Assembly (NCBI GenBank): GCA_900554515.1
Contig: USHN01000007.1
Location: 1-43,482, forward strand
Length of the DNA: 43,482 nt
Reading direction: 5' to 3'
DNA from: an uncultured Acidaminococcus sp.
GTDB taxonomy: Bacteria > Bacillota > Negativicutes > Acidaminococcales > Acidaminococcaceae
Under the pieces are notes generated by a model. It worked only from the letters and a program-made list of their open reading frames with translations, ran no database searches and had not been told where the DNA came from. Every line of letters begins with the position of its first letter. Position 1 is the first letter of the stretch. Made by a program: the position numbers and the translations under genes. Shown here one piece after another: positions 16,499-24,746 of this stretch.

Positions 16499-16514
16499 TG
16501 CTTTAGCAACATTT
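16493..16514. promoter_or_regulatory. 22-bp palindrome, candidate operator between divergent promoters
   Basis: AAATGTTGC and GCAACATTT are perfect 9-bp arms around TTTA. The centre (16503.5) lies about 41 bases upstream of the DUF438 start expected from TATACT and about 63 upstream of the TTT-operon start. These are the class II and class I distances used by CRP/FNR-family activators. There is no T run in the right place, so a terminator is unlikely. The binding protein is unknown. Confidence 0.5.
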
Positions 16515-16531
16515 TGCAAGGTTTTTCTTTC

Positions 16532-16560
16532 TTTACTTTTCTATAGGTTGCCAGTATAAT
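16532..16560 (+). promoter_or_regulatory. Promoter of the tctCBA operon
   Basis: TTTACT at 16532-16537 and consensus TATAAT at 16555-16560 are separated by 17 bases. Transcription would start near 16567 and leave a leader of about 124 bases before the tctC start. The leader includes a short dyad, TGTAA-N5-TTACA, at 16654-16668 just before the ribosome binding site. Confidence 0.6.
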
Positions 16561-16690
16561 CAAAGCAGCAAGCATCATTGTGTACGCATGAGGGGATGCG
16601 CAGTTTTCCATAGGACTGACGGTTTCTGGACGCAGCCGGGATACAATGAAAGTTGTAAAATTGTTACATTATTTAAGGAGGATGAGGAAG

Positions 16691-17686
16691 ATGAAATTGA
16701 AGAAACTGTTGGCGGCTTCCGCCCTGTGTGCCACGGCACTGGCAGCAGCAGCCTGCGGCGGGGGAAACAAAACAGACCAGAAGTCAGCAGACGCCTGGAA
16801 GCCCCAGAAAGACATCAAGGTAATCGTTGCGTATAAGGCCGGATCCGGAACGGATACCGGGGCACGGGTACTGTGCAAGGACGCAGAAAAGTTCATTGGT
16901 CATACGCTGATCATTGAAAATAAGCCCGGTGCCGACGGCAAAATTGGCTGGACGGAACTGGCCAAAGCCAAACCGGACGGATACACCATCGGGTTCATCA
17001 ACCTGCCTACGTATACCACACTGGCTCTGCAAAAAGGCGCTGCCTTTGATGATAAGAGCATCGTCCCCATTGCCAACCACCTGCTGGAAACTGGTGTTGT
17101 GGTCGTGAAAAAAGACAGCCAGTTTAACAGCCTGAAAGATCTTGTTGCTTACGCCAAGGCCCATCCCGGCCAGCTGAAAGCTTCCACCAACGGGGTACAG
17201 GCTTCCAACCATACTGCTGCACAGCTTTTGGCTAAATCTGCCGACTTTAAATACAATGCAGTACCTTACGGCGGCACGGCGGATCAGCTGCTGGCGCTGC
17301 GGCAAGGGGAAGTGGATTTCTCCTGCGCTAAGTTAGGCGATGTGGAATCTTTAATCCGCGGCAACAACGCCGCGCTGAAAGTGCTGGGCGTATTCAGCGA
17401 AAAACGGCTGGATGCCCTGAAAGACGTTCCTACCCTGGGTGAACTGGGCTATTACAACAAATGGTACGGCTCTGCCCGTGCACTGGTTGCCCCCAAAGGA
17501 ACCCCGGCCAATATCATTAAGTTCTATGAAGATGCCTTTAAACTGACCATGACCGACGAACAGACCATCCGGGATCACAAGAACGCCGGTCTGGAACTGC
17601 ACTACATGGACAGCAAAGAACTGGGCAAGCTGATTGAAGAACAGTTGGCCTTCTGTAAAGATGTGGTATCCAAACTCTACCAATAA
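16691..17686 (+). CDS. tctC: TctC/Bug-family substrate-binding lipoprotein of a tripartite tricarboxylate transporter
   Basis: The extracytoplasmic binding protein of a TTT importer, for a carboxylate or similar solute. The lipoprotein signal is MKLKKLL, an Ala-rich core and lipobox AAAC, then a GGGNK spacer. The mature protein has Bug-family traits: IKVIVAYKAGSGTDTGAR, ENKPGADGKIGWTELAKAKPDGYTIGF and VAPKGTPANI. The ORF can be extended to ATG at 16646, but AAGGAGG at 16675-16681 lies nine bases before ATG at 16691, which gives a proper signal peptide, so that start is chosen (331 residues). Genes for the TctB and TctA subunits follow. The ligand cannot be read from the sequence; citrate and other di- or tricarboxylates are typical. 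Confidence 0.92.
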   Translation: MKLKKLLAASALCATALAAAACGGGNKTDQKSADAWKPQKDIKVIVAYKAGSGTDTGARVLCKDAEKFIGHTLIIENKPGADGKIGWTELAKAKPDGYTIGFINLPTYTTLALQKGAAFDDKSIVPIANHLLETGVVVVKKDSQFNSLKDLVAYAKAHPGQLKASTNGVQASNHTAAQLLAKSADFKYNAVPYGGTADQLLALRQGEVDFSCAKLGDVESLIRGNNAALKVLGVFSEKRLDALKDVPTLGELGYYNKWYGSARALVAPKGTPANIIKFYEDAFKLTMTDEQTIRDHKNAGLELHYMDSKELGKLIEEQLAFCKDVVSKLYQ

Positions 17687-17717
17687 GAAACGAAACCGCC
17701 TTTAAGGAACATTCACT

Positions 17718-18176
17718 ATGAAAAAATCGGAACTCTGTATTGTCATCTTCATGCTGGGATTTTGTGGTTTCTTCTACAATCAGACGCTGGAGTTGCCGCC
17801 GGCAGCCCAGCACTATCCCAAATTTGTCATTGGCCTTTTGGCGGTTTTGACCGTGCTGCAGCTGATCAAAATGGTGGTCAGCTGCCACGGCCATCTGGCG
17901 CTTGTCAATGATCTGCCAGAAGTGTGGAAAGGCTTTTTGCCCAAACAGTTTTTTGTCATGGCTGGTGGCTGTATCGCTTTTTTTATTGCCATGTATCTGA
18001 TTGGGTTTTATCCTGCGTCTATTTTATATCTGGGCGGCATGTTGCTATTTTTCCATATTCCCAAAAAGTACATTTTGCTTACCCTGGTGGTACTTATGGC
18101 ACTCATTTATATTGTCTTCAGCGAATTTCTTAACGTTCCCCTGCCTTCGGGCGAACTGCTGTCGGAATTTCTATAA
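17718..18176 (+). CDS. tctB: TctB-family small membrane subunit of the TTT transporter
   Basis: A 152-residue membrane protein with about four hydrophobic segments (near residues 5-22, 32-55, 75-97 and 100-130). That is the size and topology of TctB, the poorly conserved small subunit that pairs with TctA. It begins 31 bases after tctC with AAGGAAC upstream, and tctA follows 15 bases after its stop. Assignment rests on topology and operon position more than on motifs. A hydrophilic patch around residues 57-75 would be the cytoplasmic or periplasmic loop. Confidence 0.85.
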   Translation: MKKSELCIVIFMLGFCGFFYNQTLELPPAAQHYPKFVIGLLAVLTVLQLIKMVVSCHGHLALVNDLPEVWKGFLPKQFFVMAGGCIAFFIAMYLIGFYPASILYLGGMLLFFHIPKKYILLTLVVLMALIYIVFSEFLNVPLPSGELLSEFL

Positions 18177-18191
18177 GGGGGGTGAAACGTT

Positions 18192-19766
18192 ATGGATAAT
18201 CAATATGTACTTATGCTGATGGGGCTGGTCAATGCCCTGACGCCGCTTAATATCGTAACCATGGCTGCCAGTGTTACCATGGGTATTATTATTGGCTGTA
18301 TGCCGGGATTATCGGCTGCCATGGGTGTGGCGCTGCTGCTGCCGCTGACCTTCGGTATGGATCCTTCCACGGGGCTGATTATGCTGGGCGGGATTTACTG
18401 CGGCGCTATTTTTGGCGGCTCGATTTCTGCCATCTTAATTCATACGCCGGGCACACCGGCTTCTGCCGCAACAGCCATTGATGGCTATGCCATGACACTC
18501 AAAGGGCAGGCAGGTAAAGCTCTGGGAACAGCCTGCACCGCTTCTTTCTTTGGAGGACTTTTAAGCTGCATTTCCCTGTACTTTTTTGCACCGCTTTTGG
18601 CCCGCCTTGCCATGGAGTTTGGCAGTCCCGAATATTTCTGGCTGAGCCTTTTTGGTCTTACCATTATTGCCGGAATTAATACGGATTCCATGATTCTGGG
18701 GCTGATCAGCGGAGCCTTTGGTCTAGTCATCTCCACCATCGGGATGGACCCCATGGAAGGCGCAGAACGCTTTATGTTCGGCCAGGATGCTCTTTATAAC
18801 GGTGTCAATATCACCTGTGCTTTGATTGGGCTTTTCTCCATGAGCCAGGCCTTTATCCTGGCGGAAAAGGCCATTGTGCAGCGGGGACTCGCAGCGAAAT
18901 TTAAAGACAGAATCCTGCTTAGCCTCTCCGAGCTGAAAATGCTGACGCCGACTATCCTGTGTTCCTGGATCATCGGAAATATTATTGGTATTTTACCTGG
19001 TGCCGGCGCATCCATTGCTTGTTTTATGGGATACAATGAAGCCAAGCGGTTTTCCAAGCACAAAGAACTTTTTGGCCATGGTTCTATGGAGGGGGTAGCC
19101 GGCAGTGAAGCTGCCAACAATGCGGTAACCGGCGGCTCCCTGATTCCGACCCTGACGCTGGGTATCCCCGGCGAAAGCGTTACCGCCGTACTCATGGGCG
19201 GGCTGATTATTCACGGCTTACAGCCAGGACCGGAACTCTTTACCAAGTATGCAGAAATGACCTATACCTTCTTCGGTGGGTTTGTTTTCATTCAGTTCTT
19301 TATGCTGGTTATCGGCCTGATCGGGGCTCGCCTTTTTGCTAAGATTGCCCGGGTATCGGATGCTATCCTGATTCCCTGCATTTTTGTTCTGTGCGTGGTT
19401 GGCTCCTTTGCCATTAATAACAGTATCTTCGATGTGGAAATCATGTTCATCTTTGGGATTATCGGGTACTTAATGCGCAAGACAAACATGAATACCGCCG
19501 CTATTGTGCTGGCACTCATTCTTGGGCCTTTGGGCGAAAGAGGACTGCGCCGGAGCCTTAGCCTTTCTGGCGGGGATCTCAGTATTCTCCTTTCTACCAA
19601 TATTTGCAAGATTTTGTTGGGTCTTTGCCTGTTGTCCCTGCTCTCCCCCTTCGTGATGAAATTTTTCAAGAAGGAACAAGAAGGAAAAAGACAAGGACCT
19701 GGAAAGCACACAGACGTAATACCCAATTGGCCGCATCCTTTGATGCGGCTTTTCTATGCAGCCTGA
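18192..19766 (+). CDS. tctA: TctA-family large membrane subunit of the TTT transporter
   Basis: The permease proper of the tripartite tricarboxylate transporter, with about 11-12 membrane segments. The family signature is clear twice: GCMPGLSAAMGVALLLPLTFGM near residue 36 and GILPGAGASIACFMGY near 263, with SAILIHTPGTPASAATAIDGY and TLGIPGESVTAVLMGG between and after. GGGGGGTG eight bases upstream is a strong ribosome site. At 524 residues it is longer than the usual ~500: the last ~25 residues are hydrophilic and read through a Rho-independent terminator hairpin at 19730-19753 before reaching TGA. Loss of an earlier stop codon is the simplest explanation. Confidence 0.94.
   Translation: MDNQYVLMLMGLVNALTPLNIVTMAASVTMGIIIGCMPGLSAAMGVALLLPLTFGMDPSTGLIMLGGIYCGAIFGGSISAILIHTPGTPASAATAIDGYAMTLKGQAGKALGTACTASFFGGLLSCISLYFFAPLLARLAMEFGSPEYFWLSLFGLTIIAGINTDSMILGLISGAFGLVISTIGMDPMEGAERFMFGQDALYNGVNITCALIGLFSMSQAFILAEKAIVQRGLAAKFKDRILLSLSELKMLTPTILCSWIIGNIIGILPGAGASIACFMGYNEAKRFSKHKELFGHGSMEGVAGSEAANNAVTGGSLIPTLTLGIPGESVTAVLMGGLIIHGLQPGPELFTKYAEMTYTFFGGFVFIQFFMLVIGLIGARLFAKIARVSDAILIPCIFVLCVVGSFAINNSIFDVEIMFIFGIIGYLMRKTNMNTAAIVLALILGPLGERGLRRSLSLSGGDLSILLSTNICKILLGLCLLSLLSPFVMKFFKKEQEGKRQGPGKHTDVIPNWPHPLMRLFYAA
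19730..19753 (+). terminator. Terminator inside the 3' end of tctA
   Basis: GCCGCATC and GATGCGGC form a perfect 8-bp stem with a CTTT loop and a TTTT tail, typical of an intrinsic terminator. The tctA stop codon comes 11 bases after the T run, so the hairpin is translated. It would separate the TTT operon from the ABC operon unless translating ribosomes suppress it. Confidence 0.75.
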
Positions 19767-19782
19767 CGAAAGGAGAAACAGG

Positions 19783-20547
19783 ATGAAACGCTTTACCAGC
19801 CTTACCGGTCTTATCCCTTTTATCCTGCTGCTCCTTTTGTGGCAGGGTGCCAGCGCGGGAAATCTTTGGACTGCCTATATTCTCCCCGCTCCAGAAACCG
19901 TTTGGCAGACAGGGTATAAAATGCTGCGTACGGGAGAGCTTCTGCGGCACATCCTTATCAGCCTGCGGCGCATTTTATGGGGCTTTAGCTGGGCATTTTT
20001 GCTGTCCATCCTTTGCAGCAGCCTGGGGCTTTTGTATCCCCATTTGCGCCGCTGGTACAGCGGGATAGTAGAAGTGCTGCGGCATGTACCGCCGATCTCC
20101 TTAATCCCACTGCTGATTTTATGGTTTGGGATTGGCGAGCTGCCTAAAACCATTATTATTGTGCTGGCTTCTTTTTTCCCCATGTATCTGAACATGGATG
20201 ATGGTTTCCGCCACTGTGACAGCAAATTATTAGAAGTAGGGAAAATACTGGGATTTACCCCTTTGGAAACCTTACGAAAGATCCGCCTCCCTGCTGCTCT
20301 TCCCAGCATCTTAACAGGATTAAAACTAGGGATGGGCTACAGCCTTCGGGCCATAATTGGCGCTGAGATGGTAGCCAGTGACAGCGGTCTGGGTTATCTG
20401 ATTTTGGATGCGCAGGCCATGAGCCGCAGTGACAAGGTAATCATTGGAATTTTAGTCATCGGAGGCTTGGGGCTCTTGCTGGATGGTATTTTTTCCGGCC
20501 TGACCTGGTGGCTTCTGCCCTATGAACGGAAGGCTGCTCATGATTGA
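19783..20547 (+). CDS. ABC transporter permease, SsuC/TauC (nitrate/sulfonate/taurine) family
   Basis: The inner-membrane channel of an ABC importer. The 254-residue protein has about six hydrophobic segments and the cytoplasmic EAA loop that contacts the ATPase, LEVGKILGFTPLETLRKIRLPAALPSILTGLKLG near residues 158-191. PPISLIPLLILWFGIGELPK is typical of the SsuC/TauC/ThiX group. The ORF extends to ATG at 19756, but that lies before the tctA stop. ATG at 19783 has AAAGGAG eight bases upstream and gives a normal first membrane helix. It overlaps the ATPase gene by eight bases, so the two are translationally coupled. Substrate unknown: sulfonates, nitrate analogues and pyrimidine precursors are all used by relatives. 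Confidence 0.9.
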   Translation: MKRFTSLTGLIPFILLLLLWQGASAGNLWTAYILPAPETVWQTGYKMLRTGELLRHILISLRRILWGFSWAFLLSILCSSLGLLYPHLRRWYSGIVEVLRHVPPISLIPLLILWFGIGELPKTIIIVLASFFPMYLNMDDGFRHCDSKLLEVGKILGFTPLETLRKIRLPAALPSILTGLKLGMGYSLRAIIGAEMVASDSGLGYLILDAQAMSRSDKVIIGILVIGGLGLLLDGIFSGLTWWLLPYERKAAHD

Positions 20548-21226
20548 ATTACACGATGTGAATAAAGCCTACGGGACAAATAACGTCTTGCAGCATCTGG
20601 AGGCAACCTTTCCGGAAAATCGCTGTACGGTGATTCTGGGCAAAAGTGGCTGCGGCAAAACCACCCTGCTGCGGCTCCTGGCCGGACTGGAACAGCCGGA
20701 TAGCGGCACGATTCAGTGCCCTGCCGGTCTTACCCTTGGCATGATGTTCCAGGAAGCAAGACTCTTTCCATGGCTTACCTGCGGAGAAAATATTGCCCTG
20801 GGTATGGGAGACGCTTTCTCTTCTGAAGAATTGCAGTCTCTGCTGCAGATGACCGGCTTAACCAAAGCACAAAAGCTCTATCCCAGTGCTCTTTCCGGTG
20901 GGATGCAGCAGCGGGCATCGCTGGCACGAACGCTGGCCATGCATAGCCAACTGATTCTCATGGATGAACCCTTTGCGGCTCTTGACCCCTTCACCAGGAC
21001 GCAGATGCAGCAGGAACTGCTTCATTTAGAGGAAAACGTGCAGATTGGTACGATTCTGGTCACTCATAATATCGACGAAGCCTTGACCTTAGGCGATCGT
21101 TTACTGGTCTTGAAAAATGGCCGCATTGCCTATAGTGCCCAGTTAGAGCAGGAAAAAACAAAGCGGGACCTATTATCCCCTGCCTTTATAGCGGAAAAAC
21201 GCAGGCTACTTGCTGTCTTAGAATAA
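20540..21226 (+). CDS. ABC transporter ATP-binding protein, SsuB/TauB family
   Basis: The cytoplasmic ATPase that powers the importer. All motifs are present in the 228 residues: Walker A GKSGCGKTT near 38-46, Q-loop MMFQEARLFPW near 75, signature LSGGMQQRASLARTLA near 126, Walker B LILMDEPFAALD near 148 and switch His in VTHNIDEA near 182. The FQEARLFPW sequence at the Q-loop is characteristic of the SsuB/TauB group. The start is ATG at 20540 with GGAAGG six bases upstream; it overlaps the end of the permease gene. The substrate-binding gene follows 28 bases after the stop. Confidence 0.93.
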   Translation: MIELHDVNKAYGTNNVLQHLEATFPENRCTVILGKSGCGKTTLLRLLAGLEQPDSGTIQCPAGLTLGMMFQEARLFPWLTCGENIALGMGDAFSSEELQSLLQMTGLTKAQKLYPSALSGGMQQRASLARTLAMHSQLILMDEPFAALDPFTRTQMQQELLHLEENVQIGTILVTHNIDEALTLGDRLLVLKNGRIAYSAQLEQEKTKRDLLSPAFIAEKRRLLAVLE

Positions 21227-21254
21227 ATCACGTAGAAAGGATTTGATAACATTG

Positions 21255-22208
21255 ATGATGAAAAAAAAGTGGAGCGCTGTAATCTGCGCACTTTTCGTAG
21301 CTGCTGCAGCCATCGTAAGCGGCTGCAGTAACCCGCTTTCTTCCAAAGTGGATAAAGTCAGCCTGACCTATGTACAGGCACCTCTTAATATCCCCTCCAT
21401 TGTGGAAAAGCAGCAGCAAAGCTTTGAGCGGAAATTCAAGGAAAAAGATATTACTGCCACCTATTCCACCATTACCTCCGGAGCCGACCAGACCGCCGCC
21501 CTTGCCAGTGGCGATATCCAGTTCTTGAACTGCGTCGGTGGTTCTTCCGTTCTTTTGTCCGCCGCCAACGGGGCCGATATTAAAATCGTCAGCCTGTATT
21601 CCCAGGCACCTAGGGCTTTTCGTTTGTTTTCCAAGGACGCAACCATCAAAAGCCCTGCCGATCTAAAAGGAAAGACCATTGCCGGGCCTAAAGGCACGAT
21701 TTTAAATGAGCTGCTAGCAGCCTATCTGAAACAAGGCGGCCTTTCCATGAAAGACGTTAAGTTTGTGAATATGGGCATTCCCCAGGCCGCAGCAGCCCTG
21801 GTCAATGGCAGCGCCGATTGTGCACTCCTGGCCGGACCTATGGCCTACACCATGGAAAAGAAAGGGGCCCATATCGTCACGACGGGTGAAAATCTGGTTT
21901 CAGGCCTTACTGTTACAGCCGTCAGCGGGAAATTTTATAAAGAACATAAAGACTTGGTGGATACCTTCCTAGCGGTCCAGAAAGAAACACTGGACTTTAT
22001 CAAGAAAAATCCCACAGCGGCAGAAAACATGACTGCTAAGGCAACGGATCTGTCCCTGCAAGCGGTTAAAGATATGGCACCCTTATATGATTTCAGCATG
22101 GAGATTACTCCGGAAGCTATTGCGTCTTTGAAAAAGACGCAGGACTTTTTAGTGGAATCCGGCATGATGGAAAAGAAAGTGGATGTAGACATTCTGTTCG
22201 TAAAATAG
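21255..22208 (+). CDS. ABC transporter substrate-binding lipoprotein, SsuA/NMT1-like family
   Basis: The binding protein of the preceding ABC pair. It has a lipoprotein signal with lipobox IVSGC and the Cys near residue 24. The periplasmic fold shows NMT1/SsuA-type elements: VEKQQQSFERKF, a tract reading DQTAALASGDIQFLN, then DLKGKTIAGPKGT and AAAALVNGSADCALLAGP. The frame opens at TTG 21243, but that codon is only two bases past AAAGGA. ATG 21255 is preferred, though the spacing is slightly long; the exact start is uncertain by a few codons. A strong terminator follows the stop by 14 bases, which closes the transcript. Confidence 0.88.
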   Translation: MMKKKWSAVICALFVAAAAIVSGCSNPLSSKVDKVSLTYVQAPLNIPSIVEKQQQSFERKFKEKDITATYSTITSGADQTAALASGDIQFLNCVGGSSVLLSAANGADIKIVSLYSQAPRAFRLFSKDATIKSPADLKGKTIAGPKGTILNELLAAYLKQGGLSMKDVKFVNMGIPQAAAALVNGSADCALLAGPMAYTMEKKGAHIVTTGENLVSGLTVTAVSGKFYKEHKDLVDTFLAVQKETLDFIKKNPTAAENMTAKATDLSLQAVKDMAPLYDFSMEITPEAIASLKKTQDFLVESGMMEKKVDVDILFVK

Positions 22209-22222
22209 ACCTGCTAGTAAAA

Positions 22223-22246
22223 GGCTCCCTTCGGGGAGTCTTTTTT
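22223..22246 (+). terminator. Terminator of the ABC importer operon
   Basis: GGCTCCC, a TTCG tetraloop and GGGAGTC (one G-T wobble pair), followed by six T. It starts 14 bases after the binding-protein stop. Confidence 0.88.
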
Positions 22247-22288
22247 GTCAAACGCCTGTTTGACAGCTGAGAAAATCCTTGTTATACT
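22246..22288 (+). promoter_or_regulatory. lexA promoter with overlapping SOS-box-like palindrome
   Basis: TTGACA at 22260-22265 and TATACT at 22283-22288 are 17 bases apart, a near-perfect housekeeping promoter. The -35 is part of a 20-bp perfect palindrome, TGTCAAAC-GCCT-GTTTGACA, at 22246-22265. Its core CAAAC-N4-GTTTG resembles the Firmicute LexA box CGAAC-N4-GTTCG. LexA bound there would block RNA polymerase, giving autoregulation. The palindrome abuts the upstream terminator's T run. Confidence 0.72.
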
Positions 22289-22373
22289 TTATTTGATTTA
22301 GGGCCTGTGTGCCCATTTTGCACAGCTCGGAACCAAAACCAGACTAACCTAGTGATATACAAGGAGAACGGAA

Positions 22374-23006
22374 ATGATTGAACAAGAACCCAGCAAAGTA
22401 ATCAATGCACGTCAGAGCAGTATTCTGGAATTTATCAAACAATATATTTTTTCTAACGGCTATCCCCCGTCCGTACGGGAAATCGGAAAAGCCGTGGGGC
22501 TTTCTTCCAGCGCCTCCGTTCATAATAACCTAAAAAAATTAGCAGAAGCTGGTTTTGTCACCTGGGACCCGGAAAAGCCCCGGACTTATGGGCTCACCCA
22601 GGAAGTAGGCTGGCGCAAAAAAAGCATGGTGCCGGTTCCCCTGGTGGGAGCCGTGCACGCAGGAGATCCTATGCTGGCGGTAGAAAACATTGAGGACACC
22701 TACCCGATTCCGCTGGATCTGATCGGCTGCAAAGAAGATGTGTTCATGATGGTGGTAGAAGGCGACAGCATGAAAAATGCCGGCATCCTGGATCATGACT
22801 ATATCTTCGTTCGTAAACAGAATTATGCTACCAACGGGGACATTGTAGTCGCCCTGATTGATCGGGAAGAAACCACTGTCAAGCGCTACTTCCGGGAACT
22901 AAAACAAATCCGCCTGCAGCCGGAAAACGAAGCCTATGATCCCATTATAGGCACGGACAATATTGAAATTAAAGGCCGCGTCATTGCTGTCTTCCGTACC
23001 CTTTGA
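22374..23006 (+). CDS. lexA: LexA, SOS-response repressor
   Basis: A transcriptional repressor of DNA-damage genes that cleaves itself when RecA filaments form. The N-terminal winged helix-turn-helix (residues 1-~68) contains PPSVREIGKAVGLSSSASVHNNLKKL. The C-terminal S24 peptidase domain has the cleavage bond A96-G97 (VHAGDP), catalytic S132 in EGDSM and K170 in TTVKRYF. All key residues are present, so the protein should be active. Length is 210 residues, normal for LexA. AAGGAG lies about seven bases before ATG. It is a single-gene transcript between its own promoter and a strong terminator; no other SOS gene is adjacent. Confidence 0.97.
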   Translation: MIEQEPSKVINARQSSILEFIKQYIFSNGYPPSVREIGKAVGLSSSASVHNNLKKLAEAGFVTWDPEKPRTYGLTQEVGWRKKSMVPVPLVGAVHAGDPMLAVENIEDTYPIPLDLIGCKEDVFMMVVEGDSMKNAGILDHDYIFVRKQNYATNGDIVVALIDREETTVKRYFRELKQIRLQPENEAYDPIIGTDNIEIKGRVIAVFRTL

Positions 23007-23025
23007 TTCCCTATCCTGATAGTAC

Positions 23026-23076
23026 AAAAACGAGGAAAAGAGATTTTTACTAACGTCTCTTCTCCTCGTTTTTTCT
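23026..23076. terminator. Bidirectional terminator between lexA and the YfcC-family gene
   Basis: AAAACGAGGA-A-AAGAGA and TCTCTT-C-TCCTCGTTTT form a long stem with one mismatch and a loop of about 12 bases. A and T runs flank both sides, so it can end lexA on the plus strand and the convergent carrier gene on the minus strand. Confidence 0.8.
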
Positions 23077-23101
23077 ATGCATTTTTTATTTTACGTCACT
23101 T

Positions 23102-24506
23102 TTACTGCCAGCCGATGATAAGGGCCAATGCAACGGTAGCCATTTGGGTAAGGAGCAATAGGAGGAACAGTGGAATGAACCATTGCCACCACTTATTCAC
23201 TTTCACGCCTGCGATGGCAGAACATACCGGTGCAAATGCGGTACCACAAGATATTGGACAACCCATCGCCGTACTGGAAGCACAAAACAGCCAGCTGCCG
23301 CGGCAAATGAAGCAGATCTGCCAGCGGTGCCATAATGGGCATGCTGACCACTGCCTGGCCGCTTCCGGAAGGAATCAGGAAGTTCAGCAGAGTCTGCACC
23401 AGCAGCATGCACTCAGCGGATAAGACCGGCGGCAACGACGCCAGCGGCAGGGACATACCATAGACAAAGGTATCAATAACTTTGCCCTGCTGCATAACCA
23501 TCAGCACCCCACGGGCAAAGCCAATCATCATACAGGCCATGGCAATATCTTCAAAGCTTTTGGTCAAACGCCGGGCAATTTCATTGGGACTCCAGCCAAT
23601 AATCACAGCAGACAAAAGCCCCATAATCATAAAGAGCGCTGATAATTCCTTGAAATACCAGCCATAGGTTTTAGTGCCGTAAACAAGAATACCGATACCC
23701 GTCGCCAGCACCAGCAGCACCAGCTTTTCACGGATCCCGAAACGGTGTTGTTCTACATCGGCCCGATTGATGGCAAAATCATTGGGATCGCCGTATACCA
23801 GGCTTTTCGTAGGATCTTTTTCTATTTTTAAGGCGTAGCGGATGGTATAAACAGAGGCTACCACAATCATGCAAAGATGGCAAAAAATTCGGTATCCTGC
23901 CCCGCTCATAATAGGAAGCCCGGCAATGCTCTGGGCTGTTCCTACGGTAAAGGGATTCATAAAGGCGCCGGAATACCCAATGGCCGCCGCCAGCGAAACA
24001 ATCGCCATGCCCACAATGGCATCATAGCCCAAGGCAATGGAGATGCCTACAAAGATAGGGATAAAGGGAAATGTTTCCTCAAATACACCGATGGTGGATG
24101 ACGCAAAACCAATGAGGGTAATAAAAATCGGGATGATGGCAACCTTGGTTTTGCCTTTAAAGACCTTTAATAATCCGGCTACCAAGCCATCAAAGGCCCC
24201 TGTGCCAATAATCAGGCCAATAAAAGCGTAGGCCACAAAGGTAAACATGGTGACCGGCGCTGCATTGCAAAGCCCGTCATAGATACATTTAAACATGCCG
24301 AAAATCCCAATGGGATTTCCTTCTACCAGATGAAAGGTACCAGGCACCACCAGTTTTTGCCCTGTAGCATTGGTCACACGGTCAAATTCCCCTGCGGGCA
24401 AGATCCAGGTTAAAACAGCACATACCACGATAACGCCGAACAATAGGACGTAAATATGGGGCAGTACAAACCTGGATTTCTTTTCTTCTGCTTTCACTTC
24501 TGCCAT
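23102..24506 (-). pseudogene. YfcC-family (C4-dicarboxylate/short peptide or amino acid) carrier, frameshifted near the 3' end
   Basis: A polytopic membrane carrier of the YfcC/DcuC-like group with about 12 hydrophobic segments. The N-terminus is cytosolic and Lys/Glu-rich; then VLTWILPAGEFDRV, GFASSTIGVFEETFPFIPI and LLNFLIPSGSGQAVVSMPIMAPL are typical family stretches. The open frame stops at 23193 after an uncharacteristic tail (YRICTGMFCHRRRESE). After SNILW, at about 23243, the next frame continues for 46 codons as TAFAPVCSAIAGVKVNKWW and then a hydrophobic final helix, stopping at 23102. That is how family members end. A two-base loss or one-base gain at the site explains it; the joined product would be ~467 residues. 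GGGGAGG precedes the start. Sequencing error is possible. Confidence 0.85.
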
Positions 24507-24589
24507 TTCTATCCTCCCCTTTTACTCCAGTTCTCCAGCGCAGTTATTTTTCTTTCCGCTCCAGTGAATTAAAGTATTAAGATGGCCTT

Positions 24590-24618
24590 ATCATACACCC
24601 ATTTGCACAAAAATACAA
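24590..24618 (-). promoter_or_regulatory. Possible promoter of the YfcC-family gene
   Basis: Minus-strand TATGAT (24595-24590) with TTGTAT seventeen bases upstream. The -35 is weak. The remainder of 24507-24746 is AT-rich, with no reading frame I would support. Confidence 0.3.
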
Positions 24619-24700
24619 TAAATTTGTAGAAAAGCCATTTATTGTCCATATCCATTGGAGTGCAATAGAGAAAACATGCAAATTTTGAGTCATAAATTTA

Positions 24701-24724
24701 GGAGGAGCCTTAAAAGACTCCTCC
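24701..24724 (-). terminator. Hairpin after the oxidoreductase gene, probable weak terminator
   Basis: GGAGGAG and CTCCTCC pair across ten bases, about 23 bases past the oxidoreductase stop. On the minus strand it is followed by TAAATTTA instead of a clean T run. Confidence 0.4.
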
Positions 24725-24746
24725 CTCATAGTATTCTGTATGAAAT

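Noticed and set aside
16493..16514. Palindrome considered as a terminator
   Set aside because: It lies between divergent genes with no gene ending nearby, and no proper T run follows on either strand.
16654..16668. TGTAA-N5-TTACA dyad before tctC as a riboswitch or operator
   Set aside because: Short, AT-rich and without conserved riboswitch features; kept only as a remark in the promoter entry.
23115..23423. Plus-strand open frame opposite the end of the YfcC-family gene
   Set aside because: It is antisense to a region that encodes the family's final membrane helix in the shifted minus frame; it has no ribosome site or recognisable product.
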